This document shows positions 63,241 to 64,000 of a DNA stretch of 64,000 bases, piece after piece (positions within the stretch are counted from its first letter, which is position 1; each line of letters starts with the position of its first letter). Both the position numbers and the translations under genes were made by a program. A model generated the notes under the pieces. It did no database searches. It saw only the letters and a program-made list of their open reading frames with translations, and had not been told where the DNA came from. Source of the DNA: Allacma fusca (taxonomy: Eukaryota; Arthropoda; Collembola; Symphypleona; Sminthuridae); assembly GCA_947179485.1 (NCBI GenBank), contig OX359245.1, positions 31,545,067 to 31,609,066 on the forward strand, read 5' to 3'.

Positions 63241-63376
63241 TACTCCACTTACATGATACACTGCAAAGGGGAATTATGGCCGGGTTTCACTTTAGAGTTT
63301 CTAGCGGAAGCGCTATAGCCGGTTTTCATTTTAGGCATTTTAAATTATAGCCGGTTAGGAAGTTTAGCCGATGATA

Positions 63377-64000
63377 TGTATATATGTGAACGAAAGTGTA
63401 GATGGGGCTTTTATTCAGCTCTTTGCAATACGAAAGGTTCGAACAAACATACATACATTTTCATGCTTAAGTACCTATCTTTTTTTATGTAGGTACGTAC
63501 TAATTATTCCCAGCATACATAAATTGCATATTCTTTTTCCTTCGAAATATACAGCCTACATACAAATGCATACAAAATATGTGAAAATTTGTGCATATCC
63601 TACAATTTTGACTACTTGTAGGCATACATGTCGGGTATGCGCCCAGCTTTGGTGGGGGTGGGAGCAAATGACAAAAGTCAGCACGCTCATTTAAGCTTTG
63701 TATATATGTACATTGGTATTTAAGGCTAACTAGCACTGCACAGCCAACTATTGTTGGCTAAGTAAGGCAAATGTAAGTTTGCGATGACAGGAAATAGCTA
63801 ATGTTAGGGAAATCCCGAGCAGCTCACAGGACGGACTGACAAAAACATCAGTCCGGACGGATTGGGAGTGGGATTGGGATTGACTATTTGAATGTACAGA
63901 GGGATTGAGACGGAGTGGGATTGACAAAATGCACGTAGAAAACTGAGCGAGATTGATGATCAGAAATGACGCCACCTTAATTGAAATTAATTTAATTAAT
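63377..64000. other. Right edge, no gene seen
   Basis: AT-rich; short frames lack domains. A small hairpin GCCAACTATTGTTGGC lies at 63743, and a GGGATTGGGATTGAC-type repeated stretch at about 63860-63925. Confidence 0.4.

Larger units (their letters stand above)
61290..63376. mobile_element. 2.1-kb foldback element of the TCGTCGGTGAA family with satellite interior
   Basis: Left end TATCGTCGGTGAAACTTCCT then AACCGGCTAAAAT. The right end, read as complement, is TATCATCGGCTAAACTTCCT then AACCGGCTATAATTTAAAAT. TA flanks both ends and the first bases match the 470-bp MITE at 15083. Subterminal CCGGCTAT and GCGCT motifs (61343-61360; complement at 63305-63320) recur in mirror order. The interior is a pyrimidine-rich satellite (61370-62880) followed by a purine-rich one (62881-63240), so the whole can fold back on itself. 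No coding capacity. Confidence 0.78.

Overview
The window is animal nuclear DNA. Genes are split by GT-AG introns, the DNA is AT-rich, coding density is low, and there are many non-autonomous transposons. An RR-type cuticle protein, a single-chain animal fatty acid synthase, a secreted GH1 beta-glucosidase and a carboxylesterase point to an arthropod. A springtail or similar hexapod is my guess, but nothing here fixes the species. Gene models below were built by hand from protein similarity, splice motifs and matching intron phases between paralogues.

Layout. 50-588 (-): 5' end of a secreted carboxylesterase that runs off the left edge. 4165-5321 (+): a small secreted CRAL-TRIO (Sec14-like) protein. 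7186-7761 (+): an orphan single-pass membrane protein. 8-29 kb: a tandem array of genes with a PPPDE/DeSI-type cysteine-protease-like fold. It has four intact copies (9640, 17452, 20690, 27481) and one pseudogene (about 11.56-12.98 kb). Set between them on the opposite strand is a tiny two-exon gene for a 58-aa, probably N-myristoylated peptide (19637-19897), with one pseudogene (23824-24087) and one relic (about 13.9 kb). 29514-31381 (-): a complete secreted GH1 glycosidase. 35100-35644 (+): a cuticle protein. 41884-53327 (+): a complete five-exon fatty acid synthase of 2342 aa with all catalytic motifs. 54914-56252 (+): a second CRAL-TRIO gene with the same exon structure as the first, followed by traces of a cathepsin-propeptide (I29)-like sequence.

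Mobile DNA is conspicuous. Two hAT-type MITEs (36307-36791 and 59925-60414, inverted relative to each other) each have a perfect 8-bp target duplication. A family of TA-flanked foldback elements starts TCGTCGGTGAA and carries minisatellites inside; its largest member (61290-63376) holds a 38-bp satellite whose strand polarity flips in the middle. Two further terminal-inverted-repeat elements lie at 37.6-38.6 and 38.8-39.8 kb.

The most original content is the 8-29 kb cluster. It grew by repeated segmental duplication, as shared non-coding blocks around the copies show. It pairs two diverged PPPDE-like subfamilies with a short peptide gene that would be missed by an ORF-length cutoff. Its function is unknown; the remaining genes are ordinary metabolic and cuticular genes with no evident joint pathway.
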